Source: Nocardia thailandica NBRC 100428 (GTDB lineage: Bacteria; Actinomycetota; Actinomycetes; Mycobacteriales; Mycobacteriaceae). Taken from it: DNA of 41,431 bases. Below, piece by piece: positions 1-6,920 of this stretch. The stretch is taken from assembly GCF_000308795.1 (NCBI RefSeq), contig NZ_BAGK01000009.1:1-41431 (forward strand), in the 5' to 3' direction. Position 1 is the stretch's first letter. Every line of letters starts with the position of its first letter. Under the pieces are notes generated by a model that was given only the letters and a program-made list of their open reading frames with translations, was not told where the DNA came from and searched no databases. Made by a program: the position numbers and the translations under genes.

Positions 1-464
1 GCCTGGATCAGCACCACCTTGACCAGCACCCGCAGGCGCGGCTCGAGCTCGGGGATGCCGCTGCGGTAGAAGTGCACCCGCCCGGCCAGTGCCCGCACCA
101 GCGCCGCGTTGGTGATGAGCACCTCGGCGAAGACGTCGAGGATCTGCGCGATGACGCTGGTGTACTCGGCCACCGTGACCGCGGTGTGCAGCCCCGGGAT
201 GTCGAAGACCCGCTCGGCGAAGCCGCGTTCGATCTCGCCCTGCAACCGGCCGAGGAGTTCGTCGACGATGATGTCGCGGTCCTCGAAATAGCGGTACAGG
301 GTGCCGATGCTGATCTCGGCCGCGGCGGCGATCCGGTTGGTCGAGGTGTTGGCGATGCCGCGTTCGGCGAACAGCGCCGCGGCGGTGGTCAGGATGTGCT
401 CGCGGGTGGCGATGGCGCGTTCCTGGGTGGGACGTCTGCGCCGTTCGGTGGGCTTGCCGGGCAT
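1..464 (-). CDS. TetR/AcrR family transcriptional regulator, C-terminus outside window
   Basis: The visible 154 residues begin MPGKPTERRRRPTQERAIAT and continue with a typical TetR N-terminal DNA-binding domain: a helix with AAALFAERGIANTSTNRIA, then AAEISIGTLYRYFEDRD, which is the helix-turn-helix recognition segment. The ligand-binding half runs off the left edge. I chose the ATG at 464 because the proline-rich lead and the HTH follow directly. An AGGAGG lies 14 bases upstream, slightly far, and a GTG overlapping it would leave no spacing. The gene lies downstream of and in the same direction as the FUSC membrane protein gene, 63 bases away, so it may control that gene through the palindrome at 1740-1755. 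The family call is firm; the target is inference. Confidence 0.85.
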   Translation of the reverse strand, partial: MPGKPTERRRRPTQERAIATREHILTTAAALFAERGIANTSTNRIAAAAEISIGTLYRYFEDRDIIVDELLGRLQGEIERGFAERVFDIPGLHTAVTVAEYTSVIAQILDVFAEVLITNAALVRALAGRVHFYRSGIPELEPRLRVLVKVVLIQ

Positions 465-527
465 GGCGTGGGATGGCACCTCCTGTCCCGGCGATGCTAG
501 GCGCGCGGACGCGCCCGGGCGCCACGA

Positions 528-1688
528 TCAGGCCGGTGCTGTGAAGGTGCCCGCCGTGGTCGCAGGGGCGCTGTCGGTTCTCACAACCTCCGCGACGGGG
601 ACCTGCGTCGGTGTCACGGCGGGGTCGGCGTGTCCGGCCTCCGACGTCCCGGCGGGGGCGCCCGGGTCGGCGGGGTCGGCGGGGTCGGCGGGTTCGCGGA
701 TCAGCAGGGCCACCGCCACGCCGACGGCCGCGCCGAGCACGGTGTCCACGGCCCGGTCGCCGAGCAGGACCACCGGGTCGCCGGGCGCGGCGAGTTCGGT
801 CATGGCCATGATCAGCGGGGTGAAGAACCCGAGGGCGATGCCGTAGTGGCGGACCATGAACAGCTCGGTCGGATACAGCAGCGCGATGATGGCCAGCGCC
901 AGCACGGTCGGGCCCGGTCCCGGCAGCAGCAGCGGCGCGGTCACGGCCAGGCCGACGAAGGTGCCGACGACGCGATGGATGCCCCGCCGGATCCGGCCGC
1001 GCGAATCCGCGGCGGCCAGCGGAACGGCCGCGCCCGCCATCGCCCAGTTGGCGTGCCCTACACCCAGCAGCATCCCGATCCCCCCGGCGATCGCGATCGC
1101 CAGCGCGTAGCGGCCGGCGTGTACCACCGACACGGCACCGGAACGCGGGCGCACCCGTGGGTGCAGCTCGTCGCGGGCCGGGTGCCGACGGGACTCGAGG
1201 TACCCCGCGCCGACGCACAGCAGTGCCGTGGCGGCGCTCACGGCCAGAGCGAGCAGCCGATCGTGCTGGTGACCGGCGACCATCGCGACCGCGCCGAAGG
1301 CGAAGATGCCGAAGAACGGGCCCTCCGGACGCAGGCCGAGCCGGTCGGTCAGCGGCGAGGTCACCGCGGCGAACACCGCGACCGCGGCGACCAGGACGGC
1401 GGGCGGGGCGTGCGCGCCGCCGACGAGCAGCCCCGCGCCCACGCCGCCGACCAGCAGCACCGCGGCCTCGCCCTGGTGTTTCAGCCGCAACCGGGAGGAT
1501 TCGGCGTAGCCGTACATGCCGGTGAAGGAGCCGAACACCGCGAAGATCAGCAGATCGGTGCGCCCGAGCGCCACCAGGATCAGACCCGGCACCGCCAGGC
1601 CGGTGAACACCCGGACCGCGGGTAGGTGATCGATGTCGGTGGCCAGGCGCCGGATCGGGGCGCCCGGCCACGGTAGCGGGATGGGCAC
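528..1688 (-). CDS. FUSC-family integral membrane protein (aromatic acid exporter-like)
   Basis: This 386-residue protein has many hydrophobic segments in two halves, separated by a cytoplasmic-looking Arg-rich stretch around residues 165-185 (ESRRHPARDELHPRVRPRSG). This is the layout of FUSC/aromatic acid exporter-type proteins. The second half has the typical GHANWAMAGAAVPLA and RGIHRVVGTFVGLAV segments. The last ~55 residues are a Pro/Ala/Asp-rich tail, partly encoded by a 9-base tandem repeat near 664-690. Translation starts at a GTG preceded by GGAGG with seven bases of spacing. The transported substrate cannot be read from sequence; export of small aromatic or amphipathic compounds is known for parts of the superfamily. 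The TetR gene follows in the same direction. Confidence 0.75.
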   Translation of the reverse strand: MPIPLPWPGAPIRRLATDIDHLPAVRVFTGLAVPGLILVALGRTDLLIFAVFGSFTGMYGYAESSRLRLKHQGEAAVLLVGGVGAGLLVGGAHAPPAVLVAAVAVFAAVTSPLTDRLGLRPEGPFFGIFAFGAVAMVAGHQHDRLLALAVSAATALLCVGAGYLESRRHPARDELHPRVRPRSGAVSVVHAGRYALAIAIAGGIGMLLGVGHANWAMAGAAVPLAAADSRGRIRRGIHRVVGTFVGLAVTAPLLLPGPGPTVLALAIIALLYPTELFMVRHYGIALGFFTPLIMAMTELAAPGDPVVLLGDRAVDTVLGAAVGVAVALLIREPADPADPADPGAPAGTSEAGHADPAVTPTQVPVAEVVRTDSAPATTAGTFTAPA

Positions 1689-1732
1689 AGATCCTCCGGA
1701 GCTCGGTCGCGGCCCTTTCGGGCCGCTTCACG

Positions 1733-1755
1733 ACTTTACCGTTCCGGCCGGAACG
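1733..1755 (-). promoter_or_regulatory. Promoter -10 and perfect 16-bp palindrome ahead of the FUSC gene
   Basis: On the minus strand a TAAAGT hexamer (1733-1738) resembles a -10 element. Just upstream lies the perfect palindrome CGTTCCGGCCGGAACG (1740-1755). An operator here would sit in the promoter spacer. I see no convincing -35. Downstream, the untranslated region carries a 7-bp hairpin (1709-1726). The neighbouring TetR gene is the obvious candidate regulator, by inference only. Confidence 0.45.
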
Positions 1756-1800
1756 AATTTCCCGGCGGCCGGGTCGCCCGCGTCGCGTCCGCGCGCGCAC

Positions 1801-1806
1801 TAGCAT
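1801..1806 (+). promoter_or_regulatory. Possible -10 element (TAGCAT) upstream of fdhD
   Basis: TAGCAT ends seven bases before the ATG at 1814, so a transcript starting at the usual distance would begin at or next to that ATG. No clear -35 is visible, which is common for actinobacterial promoters. It would drive a leaderless short frame followed by fdhD. Confidence 0.35.
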
Positions 1807-1813
1807 CGGAGGC

Positions 1814-1870
1814 ATGGCCGTCGCGCAGCGCATCCGTTCCGTCACAGTGACATCCGGGGCCCATCGATGA
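1814..1870 (+). CDS. Possible 18-residue leader peptide overlapping the fdhD start
   Basis: ATG at 1814 opens an 18-codon frame (MAVAQRIRSVTVTSGAHR) whose TGA overlaps the fdhD start as ATGA (1867-1870). GGAGG lies only one base before this ATG, too close for normal use. The TAGCAT at 1801-1806, however, would put the 5' end of the mRNA at this ATG, allowing leaderless initiation. fdhD itself has no good ribosome binding site, so coupling through this frame is plausible. Leaderless short upstream frames are well documented in mycobacteria; its reality here is inference. Confidence 0.3.
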   Translation: MAVAQRIRSVTVTSGAHR

Positions 1871-2700
1871 GCCGGGTCACCGCGCGACGGGCGATGACCC
1901 GGATCGCGCCGGGCGTGCGGATCAGCAGGCCCGACACCCTGGCCGTCGAGGAACCCCTGGAATTGCGCCTCGACGGCCGCTCGCTCATGGTCACCATGCG
2001 CACACCCGGCAGCGACATCGACCTGGCGCACGGGCTGCTGTTCGGCGAGGGACTCATCGACACCGCCGAGGACATCGTCTCCGCCCGCTACTGCAGCGGC
2101 ACCGACGCCGAGGGCCGCAACACCTACAACGTGCTCGACATCCGGCTGCGGAGACCGGTGGCGATCCCCGAACGCAGCTTCCTGGCGACCGGCGCCTGCG
2201 GCCTGTGCGGCAAGACGGCGATCGAGGAGGTCCGGACCCGCCGCCGCTTCACCCTCGACGCCGAGCGCCCCACGGTCGACGCCGCGCTGCTCGCCGGGTT
2301 GCCCGAGCGCCTGCGCGCGGGACAGAAGGTCTTCGACGCCACCGGCGGGCTGCACGCGGCCGGACTGTTCACCGCCGACGGCACCGCCCTGGTCGTGGCC
2401 GAGGACATCGGCAGGCACAACGCCGTCGACAAGGTCGTCGGCTGGGCGCTGCGCCACGACCTGCTGCCCGCGCGCGACCTGCTGCTGGTCGTGAGCAGCC
2501 GGGCCTCCTTCGAACTCGTGCAGAAGGCGGTCGTGGCGGGCATCGGTTTCCTGGCCGCGGTGTCGGCCCCGAGCTCGCTGGCCGTCGACCTCGCCGCCGA
2601 CGCGGACCTGACCCTGGTCGGGTTCCTGCGCGGGGACACCATGAACGTCTACAGCGGCGCGCACCGCCTCACCGCCCTGCCCGCCACCGCGCCGGCCTGA
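1867..2700 (+). CDS. fdhD: Formate dehydrogenase accessory sulfurtransferase FdhD
   Basis: This 277-residue FdhD protein passes sulfur from a cysteine desulfurase to the molybdenum cofactor of formate dehydrogenase, which needs a sulfurated cofactor. Family marks are the loop cysteines C111 and C114 in GACGLCGK, FDATGGLHAAGLF (about 171-183) and EDIGRHNAVDKVVG, followed by VVSSRASFELVQKA. The length is normal for the family. No formate dehydrogenase genes are visible in the window, so the partner enzyme is encoded elsewhere. ATG at 1867 has only a weak ribosome binding site and overlaps the stop of the short upstream frame, suggesting translational coupling. The next 3' sequence is the GGDEF remnant, beginning directly after the stop. 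Confidence 0.95.
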   Translation: MSRVTARRAMTRIAPGVRISRPDTLAVEEPLELRLDGRSLMVTMRTPGSDIDLAHGLLFGEGLIDTAEDIVSARYCSGTDAEGRNTYNVLDIRLRRPVAIPERSFLATGACGLCGKTAIEEVRTRRRFTLDAERPTVDAALLAGLPERLRAGQKVFDATGGLHAAGLFTADGTALVVAEDIGRHNAVDKVVGWALRHDLLPARDLLLVVSSRASFELVQKAVVAGIGFLAAVSAPSSLAVDLAADADLTLVGFLRGDTMNVYSGAHRLTALPATAPA

Positions 2701-2739
2701 CCCACGCCGGATTCATCCGCCGCCCCAGAGGCCGCCGGC

Positions 2740-3135
2740 GAGTGGGCGGCGGTGTGCGTGCTCGACCTCGACGACTTCAACACGGCCGACGACACCTCGG
2801 CCACTTCGCGGGCGACCGCCTGCTCATCGCGGTCGCGGGCCGGTGGCAGGCCGCCGTGGGGGCGCCGGGCACCTGCTCGCCCGTCTCGGGGGCGACGAGT
2901 TCGTCGTGTTGGCGGGCCCGCCCGCCGGCGAGCGCGCGGTGCGCCGGATGACGACCGATCTGCCGGCGGCCCTGCGGGATCCGTTCGTGATCGACGAGCA
3001 CCGGCTCCGCGTCGCGATCGGCATCGGCGCGGTGCTGTGCCCGGTCGCGGGCGGCGAGCCGGTGGCGCTGCCGGCCGAGGCCGACCGCAAGCTCCACGAG
3101 GCCGAGAGCCTGCACGCCGGGCGCCGGGCCGCACC
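2740..3135 (+). pseudogene. Decayed GGDEF (diguanylate cyclase) domain fragment
   Basis: Three consecutive frames together spell most of a GGDEF domain. VCVLDLDDFNTADDT is followed, one base short near 2794-2797, by LGHFAGDRLLIAVAGRW. Another one-base deficit near 2865-2872 leads to LLARLGGDEFVVLAG, then a typical tail (LRVAIGIGAVLCP, ADRKLHEAES). The usual N-terminal DxLTGLxNR segment and any sensor domain are missing, and no start codon or ribosome binding site fits. GGDEF domains make cyclic di-GMP; this copy cannot be a working enzyme as written. It lies directly after fdhD and points at the end of the thiolase gene. Two sequencing errors could mimic the frameshifts, but would not restore the missing N-terminus. 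Confidence 0.7.
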
Positions 3136-3171
3136 AGCGCGACACCCCGGCGCGCCGCCGAACGCTGGAGC

Positions 3172-4461
3172 TCAGACGGCCTCGAGCACCGCCGAGGCGC
3201 CGATGCCGCCCGCCGCGCAGATGCCGAGCAGCGCGGTCTGCTTGCCGGTGCGGGCCAGCTCGTTGGCCATGGTGGTCACCATGCGCGCGCCCGTCGCGCC
3301 GAATGGGTGACCCAGCGAGATCGAGCCGCCGTGCACGTTGAGCCGATCGATGTCGACACTGCCGACGGCGCCGTCACGGCCGAGCCGCTCCTTCGCCCAC
3401 GCCGGGCTCTCCAGCATGCGCAGCACCGACAGCGTCTGGGCGGCGAAGGCCTCGTGGATGTCGACCAGGTCGACGTCGGCCAGCGACAGCCCGGCCTTGT
3501 CCAGCGCGCGCGGCATCGACACCGCCGGGCCGATGAGCACCTGGTCGGCGGGATCGACGCTCACGTAGCTCCAGGAGCGGATCGCCGCGAGCGGGGTGAA
3601 CCCGAGCGCGCGGGCCTTGGCCTCGCTCATGAGCAGCACCGCCGAGGCGCCGTCGGTGAGCGGGCTGGCGTTGCCCGCGGTGACCGAGCCGCCCTCGGCG
3701 AACACCGGCTTCAGGGTCGCGAGCTTCTCGACGCTGGTCGTGGCGCGGACCAGGCCGTCGGTCTCGATCAGCGTGCCGTCCGGGGTACGCACGGGCACGA
3801 CCTCGTCGTCGAAGCGGCCCGAGGCGATCGCGGCGGCGGCGCGGTGGTGCGAGCGCGCGGCGAAGGCGTCCTGGTCGGCGCGGCTGATGCCGTTGACGCG
3901 CGCCATCTTCTCCGCGGACTCGCCCATCACCTCGCCGGTGGTGCGCTCGGAGATCTTGGGCTGGCGCGGCAGCACGTCGGTGAACGGCGCGAGGCGGCGC
4001 ACCACGTCGAGATAGTCACGGGGCGAGGGCTTGCCGAGCGCCACCGGTGCGACGGCGTGGACCACCTTCTGCGGCAGCTTGATCTCGGCGTTGCTGGTGG
4101 AGTCGCTGCCGCCGGCGATCATGATGTCGTACTCGCCGCGCTCGATCGCCGCGGCGGCCGAGGTGACGGCCTGCAGGCCCGACGCGCACGCCCGGGTGAC
4201 GGTGTAACCCTCGCAGCCGTAGTCCAGTTTGAGGTCGAGGGCGACCTCGCGGGCGATGTTGGGCGCGTGGCTGGGCAGGATGACCCCGCCCCAGACCAGG
4301 GCCTCGATCTCGCCGGGCGCGATCCCGGACCGGTCGAGGAGCCCGCAGACCGCCGCGCCGGCCAGCGCGATGCTGTCGAGCCGGGTGAAGTCGGTGAAGG
4401 CCCGCACGAACGGGGTGCGTACCCCGGCGACGATCACGGCCCTGTTCGCGGTACCCGGCAT
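3172..4461 (-). CDS. Acetyl-CoA C-acyltransferase (thiolase, FadI-like)
   Basis: This 429-residue thiolase cleaves 3-ketoacyl-CoA (or condenses acetyl-CoA) in fatty acid metabolism. The nucleophilic Cys is C92 in TRACASG. The other active-site elements are HEAFAAQ, GHPFGATGARM and the C-terminal CAAGGIGASAVLEA. The pattern APNIARE, TNAxPLTDGAxAV (here TAGNASPLTDGASAVLLMSE) and the overall length match the FadI branch. I prefer the ATG at 4461 (MPGTANRAVIVAGVRTPF), which has GAAAGGG nine bases upstream; the longer in-frame extension would run through the palindromic operator at 4485-4511. It is a single gene, ending against the GGDEF remnant. The CoA substrate range is not readable. Confidence 0.9.
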   Translation of the reverse strand: MPGTANRAVIVAGVRTPFVRAFTDFTRLDSIALAGAAVCGLLDRSGIAPGEIEALVWGGVILPSHAPNIAREVALDLKLDYGCEGYTVTRACASGLQAVTSAAAAIERGEYDIMIAGGSDSTSNAEIKLPQKVVHAVAPVALGKPSPRDYLDVVRRLAPFTDVLPRQPKISERTTGEVMGESAEKMARVNGISRADQDAFAARSHHRAAAAIASGRFDDEVVPVRTPDGTLIETDGLVRATTSVEKLATLKPVFAEGGSVTAGNASPLTDGASAVLLMSEAKARALGFTPLAAIRSWSYVSVDPADQVLIGPAVSMPRALDKAGLSLADVDLVDIHEAFAAQTLSVLRMLESPAWAKERLGRDGAVGSVDIDRLNVHGGSISLGHPFGATGARMVTTMANELARTGKQTALLGICAAGGIGASAVLEAV

Positions 4462-4484
4462 GGCGGCAGCCCTTTCTCGGCGAA

Positions 4485-4511
4485 GTATCCAGGACGCAGT
4501 GTCCTGGATAC
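4485..4511. promoter_or_regulatory. Perfect 11-bp inverted repeat, operator of the thiolase gene
   Basis: GTATCCAGGAC, five bases, GTCCTGGATAC: a perfect 11-base inverted repeat 24 bases upstream of the thiolase ATG. On the minus strand TTCACT and CATCCT, 17 apart, just upstream may be the promoter, putting the repeat near the transcription start. Its core GGAC-N5-GTCC recurs in the promoter of the lipid operon at 28138-28152. A TetR- or FadR-like repressor is the likely ligand (inference). Confidence 0.65.
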
Positions 4512-4532
4512 AGGATGCCGGTACCGGCGGTA

Positions 4533-5522
4533 TCAGTGAAGTGAGAGCCGCGTCACACCGTGGTGATTCGAGCCGCCCCGACCGGGGCATCCGCCGGGTA
4601 CAGCGAGACCGCCGGGAGGTGCGGAGATGACCGAACCGCGCAGCACGCGCGCCCCCGGGTCCGGGAGCGGACGCCGCGGGGTGGGGATCGCCGGAAACGG
4701 GTCCGGCTCCGGGTGCGGGTTCGGGCCGGGATCCGGCGGCCGGGCCGGGTCCGGCGACGGACCCGGCGCGGGCACCGGGTCGGGCTCGGCCGGACGTCGC
4801 GGGTCCGGCTCGGGCCGGTGTGCGCGCGGCGAGCCCGCCCGTGCCGCGGCCGTCCCCTCCCTCTCCGGTGGCGCCGCGCCGGGCACCGGCCCCGCCTTCC
4901 CCGGGTCGCTCCGCAGCTGCGGCGGCACCGGTTCACGTCCGGGCGCCTGCGGTAGCGGATCGGGTCCGGGCCCCGGCGGACGGGGATCGGGTCCGGGGAC
5001 AGGCGGTAGCGGATCGGGGTCGGGCCGTGGCGGGACCGGATCGGGATCGGGTGTCGGCAGGTCCCCCGGGCCGGGCTGTGGGGGAAAGGGATCCGGGCCG
5101 GGTCGAGGTATCGGCTCGGGCCCGGGCACGGGCGGAAGCGACCCGGCACCCAGCGGCGGGCCCGGCCCCGCCACCGGCGGGGGAATCGACTCCTCTCCCC
5201 GGCGCGGCACCGGGTCCCGCCTCAGCTGGGGAGGTACAGGATCCGGGCCCGGCTGCGGCGGTATCGGATCCGGGCCCGGCTGCGGCGGGACCGGATCGGG
5301 ACCGGGCTGCGGCGGAATCGGATCCGGACCGGGCTGCGGCGGAATCGGATCCGGGCCCGGCTGCGGCGGCACGGGATCCGGACCGGGCTGCGGCGGCACG
5401 GGTTCCGGACCGGGCTGGGGCGGAATCGGATCCGGTTCCGGGCCGGGCGGGCGGGGCGCGGGGGTGGGCGGAATCGGCTCGCGGGGCGCGGGCTCGACCG
5501 GGCGCGTGAGTTGCGGCGACAT
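4533..5522 (-). CDS. Proline-rich tandem-repeat protein (PGPDPxPPQ repeats)
   Basis: This 329-residue, very low-complexity protein is made mostly of Pro, Gly, Asp and Gln. After MSPQLTRPVEPAPREPIPP come eight near-identical nine-residue units of the form PGPDP(V/I)PPQ (DNA 5239-5454), then looser PGPDP motifs to about residue 260. I see no signal peptide or membrane segment. I assign this strand because the ATG at 5522 has GAGGAGGG at good spacing and a SigF-type promoter lies just upstream at 5565-5589. The opposite strand has a Gly/Ser-rich open frame through the same repeats (4627-5619), so the strand choice is not certain. Dense PPX motifs would make translation depend on EF-P. The function is unknown. 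Confidence 0.55.
   Translation of the reverse strand: MSPQLTRPVEPAPREPIPPTPAPRPPGPEPDPIPPQPGPEPVPPQPGPDPVPPQPGPDPIPPQPGPDPIPPQPGPDPVPPQPGPDPIPPQPGPDPVPPQLRRDPVPRRGEESIPPPVAGPGPPLGAGSLPPVPGPEPIPRPGPDPFPPQPGPGDLPTPDPDPVPPRPDPDPLPPVPGPDPRPPGPGPDPLPQAPGREPVPPQLRSDPGKAGPVPGAAPPEREGTAAARAGSPRAHRPEPDPRRPAEPDPVPAPGPSPDPARPPDPGPNPHPEPDPFPAIPTPRRPLPDPGARVLRGSVISAPPGGLAVPGGCPGRGGSNHHGVTRLSLH
5239..5454. repeat. Eight in-phase copies of a 27-bp tandem repeat
   Basis: Units start at 5239, 5266, 5293, 5320, 5347, 5374, 5401 and 5428, all 27 bases, so the reading frame is kept whichever strand is read. They differ by a few bases each (for example ATC/ACC at the end). Copy-number change between strains is expected for such an array. 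Confidence 0.9.
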
Positions 5523-5564
5523 GGGAACTGCCCTCCTCTGCGGGGACGCTGACATGGGGGGCGG

Positions 5565-5589
5565 ATACCCGGCCGTGATCGGGCCAACC
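5565..5589 (-). promoter_or_regulatory. SigF-type promoter for the proline-rich protein (GGTT-N15-GGGTAT)
   Basis: Minus strand: GGTT at 5589-5586, 15 bases, GGGTAT at 5570-5565. The predicted start is about 36 bases before the ATG at 5522. It matches the GNNT-N15-GGGTA(T/C) form known for SigB/SigF-family sigma factors and the other elements of this window. Confidence 0.6.
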
Positions 5590-5615
5590 GGCACCGTCCG
5601 AAGGGAGTGCATCCG

Positions 5616-6026
5616 ATGAGCAGCCACACGCACGGCGCGGCCACCATGCCGTCCGACGTCACGCACAAGCTGTCGTTCTTCGACCGATTCGCCAGCGCCG
5701 CTTCCCGATTCGCCTCACGCGCGTGGTTCTTCGCGTGCTGTCTGCTGCTGGTGCTGCTGTGGGCGCCCTCGGTGGTGCTGTTCCCCAGCGTGGACACCTG
5801 GCAGCTGGTGATCAACACCGCGACCACCATCGTCACCTTCCTGCTGGTCGCGCTGCTGCAGAACACCCAGGCCCGCTCGGACGAGGCGGTGCAGCAGAAG
5901 CTCAACGCCATCGCCCACGGGCTGGCCGACCTGATGGGCGAACTCAGCGGCGATCATCCCGAACTCGACAAGGACCGCACCGAACTGCTCGACGCGGTCG
6001 GCCTGGAGGATCGCGAGGGCAGCTGA
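5616..6026 (+). CDS. Low-affinity iron permease family small membrane protein
   Basis: This 136-residue protein matches the low-affinity iron permease family. FDRFASAASRFASRAWFF is followed by two hydrophobic helices (about residues 35-55 and 65-85) with WAPSVVLFPSVDTWQLVINTAT between them, then VTFLLVALLQNTQARSDEAVQQKLN and an acidic C-terminal tail. The family was named from yeast Fet4-like transport. Bacterial members of this size are barely studied, so an iron transport role is not assured. ATG at 5616 is chosen because AAGGGAG lies eight bases upstream; the GTG nine bases earlier overlaps that site. It is divergent from the proline-rich protein and 35 bases before the methyltransferase operon. 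Confidence 0.8.
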   Translation: MSSHTHGAATMPSDVTHKLSFFDRFASAASRFASRAWFFACCLLLVLLWAPSVVLFPSVDTWQLVINTATTIVTFLLVALLQNTQARSDEAVQQKLNAIAHGLADLMGELSGDHPELDKDRTELLDAVGLEDREGS

Positions 6027-6052
6027 TTGACGGCCCGGAGCCCGGCTATATC
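6027..6052 (+). promoter_or_regulatory. Possible promoter of the five-gene redox operon
   Basis: TTGACG (6027-6032) and TATATC (6047-6052) flank a 14-base spacer, shorter than ideal. The predicted transcription start falls at about 6059-6062, so the methyltransferase mRNA could be leaderless. No ribosome binding site is seen before the ATG at 6062, which fits. Confidence 0.35.
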
Positions 6053-6061
6053 CGCTTCGTG

Positions 6062-6733
6062 ATGGTGTTCCGTGTTCCGGGCGTCTACCGCCCGCAGGCC
6101 GACACGTGGTTGCTCGCCGAGACGATCCGGCGGTGCGCGCTGCCGCCGGGCGGCCGCGTGCTCGATCTCTGCGCGGGCACCGGGGTGCTCGGCTGCACGG
6201 CGGCGGGCCTGCTCGGCTCCCACGTGACCGCCGCCGACATCTCGCGGCGGGCGCTGATGTCGTCGTGGCTCAACTGCCGGGTCCGCGGGGTCCCGGTGCG
6301 CCTGGTGCGCGGCGGACCCGAATCGGTGTGCCGGGTGGCCCCCTTCGACCTCGTGGTGACCAACCCGCCGTACGTGCCCGCGCGCGCGGCGGTGGGCCGT
6401 GGCCGCGCCGTGGCCTGGGATGCCGGGCCCGACGGGCGCAGCGTGCTCGACCGCCTGTGCGCGGTCCTGCCCGCCCTGCTCAGCGAACGCGGGGTCGCGC
6501 TGATCGTGCACTCGGCCCTCAGCGACACCGAACGCACCCTGGCCCAGTTGCGCACCGGTGTCGCGCACGCGTCCGTCGTCGCGCGGGCGACCGTGCCGTT
6601 CGGCCCCGTGCTGCGGTCGCGCGCGCGGTGGCTGGCCGCGCGCGGGCTGATCGACGAAACCCAGCAGACCGAGGAATTGGTGGTGATCCGTGCCCAACGA
6701 GAACCCAGTGCCGAGCTCGAGGCGATCCCGTGA
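6062..6733 (+). CDS. HemK2/MTQ2-like SAM-dependent methyltransferase
   Basis: This 223-residue class I methyltransferase has the SAM-binding motif DLCAGTGVLG at residues 35-44, an acidic residue at the end of strand 2 (VTAADIS) and the NPPY motif at 101-104 (VVTNPPYVP). NPPY marks enzymes that methylate amide or amino nitrogens, such as HemK/PrmC and MTQ2, and this short single-domain form lacks the PrmC N-terminal helical domain. The start is ATG 6062 or the adjacent GTG at 6059; no ribosome binding site is seen. It is the first gene of a tight operon: its 3' end overlaps the CDGSH gene by 44 bases. The substrate (a protein, or a small molecule of this pathway) is unknown. Confidence 0.8.
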   Translation: MVFRVPGVYRPQADTWLLAETIRRCALPPGGRVLDLCAGTGVLGCTAAGLLGSHVTAADISRRALMSSWLNCRVRGVPVRLVRGGPESVCRVAPFDLVVTNPPYVPARAAVGRGRAVAWDAGPDGRSVLDRLCAVLPALLSERGVALIVHSALSDTERTLAQLRTGVAHASVVARATVPFGPVLRSRARWLAARGLIDETQQTEELVVIRAQREPSAELEAIP

Positions 6734-6920
6734 CCCACGCCGGGTGGTCCTCACCGCCGACGGTCCCGCGCTGATCGAGGGCCCGGTCGAGGTGTGCATG
6801 CCCGACGGGCGCGTGGTGCGCGCGGACCGCTTCCAGGTCGCGCTGTGCCTGTGCCGCCGCTCGGCGGACTACCCCCTGTGCGACACCAGCCACCGCCGCC
6901 ACCGCCGGAGCGCCCCGTGA
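6690..6920 (+). CDS. CDGSH iron-sulfur domain protein (variant CDTSH)
   Basis: This 76-residue protein has the CDGSH signature CxCxxSxxxPxCDxSH: C53, C55, C64 and H68, with the usual Gly replaced by Thr (CDTSH). Such proteins bind a 2Fe-2S cluster by three Cys and one His and act in electron or cluster transfer. The N-terminal ~17 residues are Arg/Pro-rich and may belong to an over-extended start; GTG at 6690 has only a distant GAGG. It overlaps the methyltransferase gene by 44 bases, and its stop overlaps the next start as GTGA, so translation is coupled to the diiron enzyme. It is the natural electron donor candidate for that enzyme (inference). Confidence 0.85.
   Translation: MPNENPVPSSRRSRDPRRVVLTADGPALIEGPVEVCMPDGRVVRADRFQVALCLCRRSADYPLCDTSHRRHRRSAP

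Noticed and set aside
664..690. 9-base tandem repeat in the FUSC gene tail
   Set aside because: Three copies only, encoding an Ala-Asp-Pro tail; too short and common in high-GC coding DNA to be a finding.
5239..5454. CRISPR-like array
   Set aside because: The 27-base units are contiguous, in-frame and without unique spacers, and no cas genes are near. It is a coding tandem repeat.
4627..5619. Gly/Ser-rich plus-strand open frame through the 27-base repeats
   Set aside because: A GGGAGG precedes the ATG, but there is no promoter box with correct spacing, and the minus strand has both a SigF-type promoter and GAGGAGGG. Kept as an alternative, not called.
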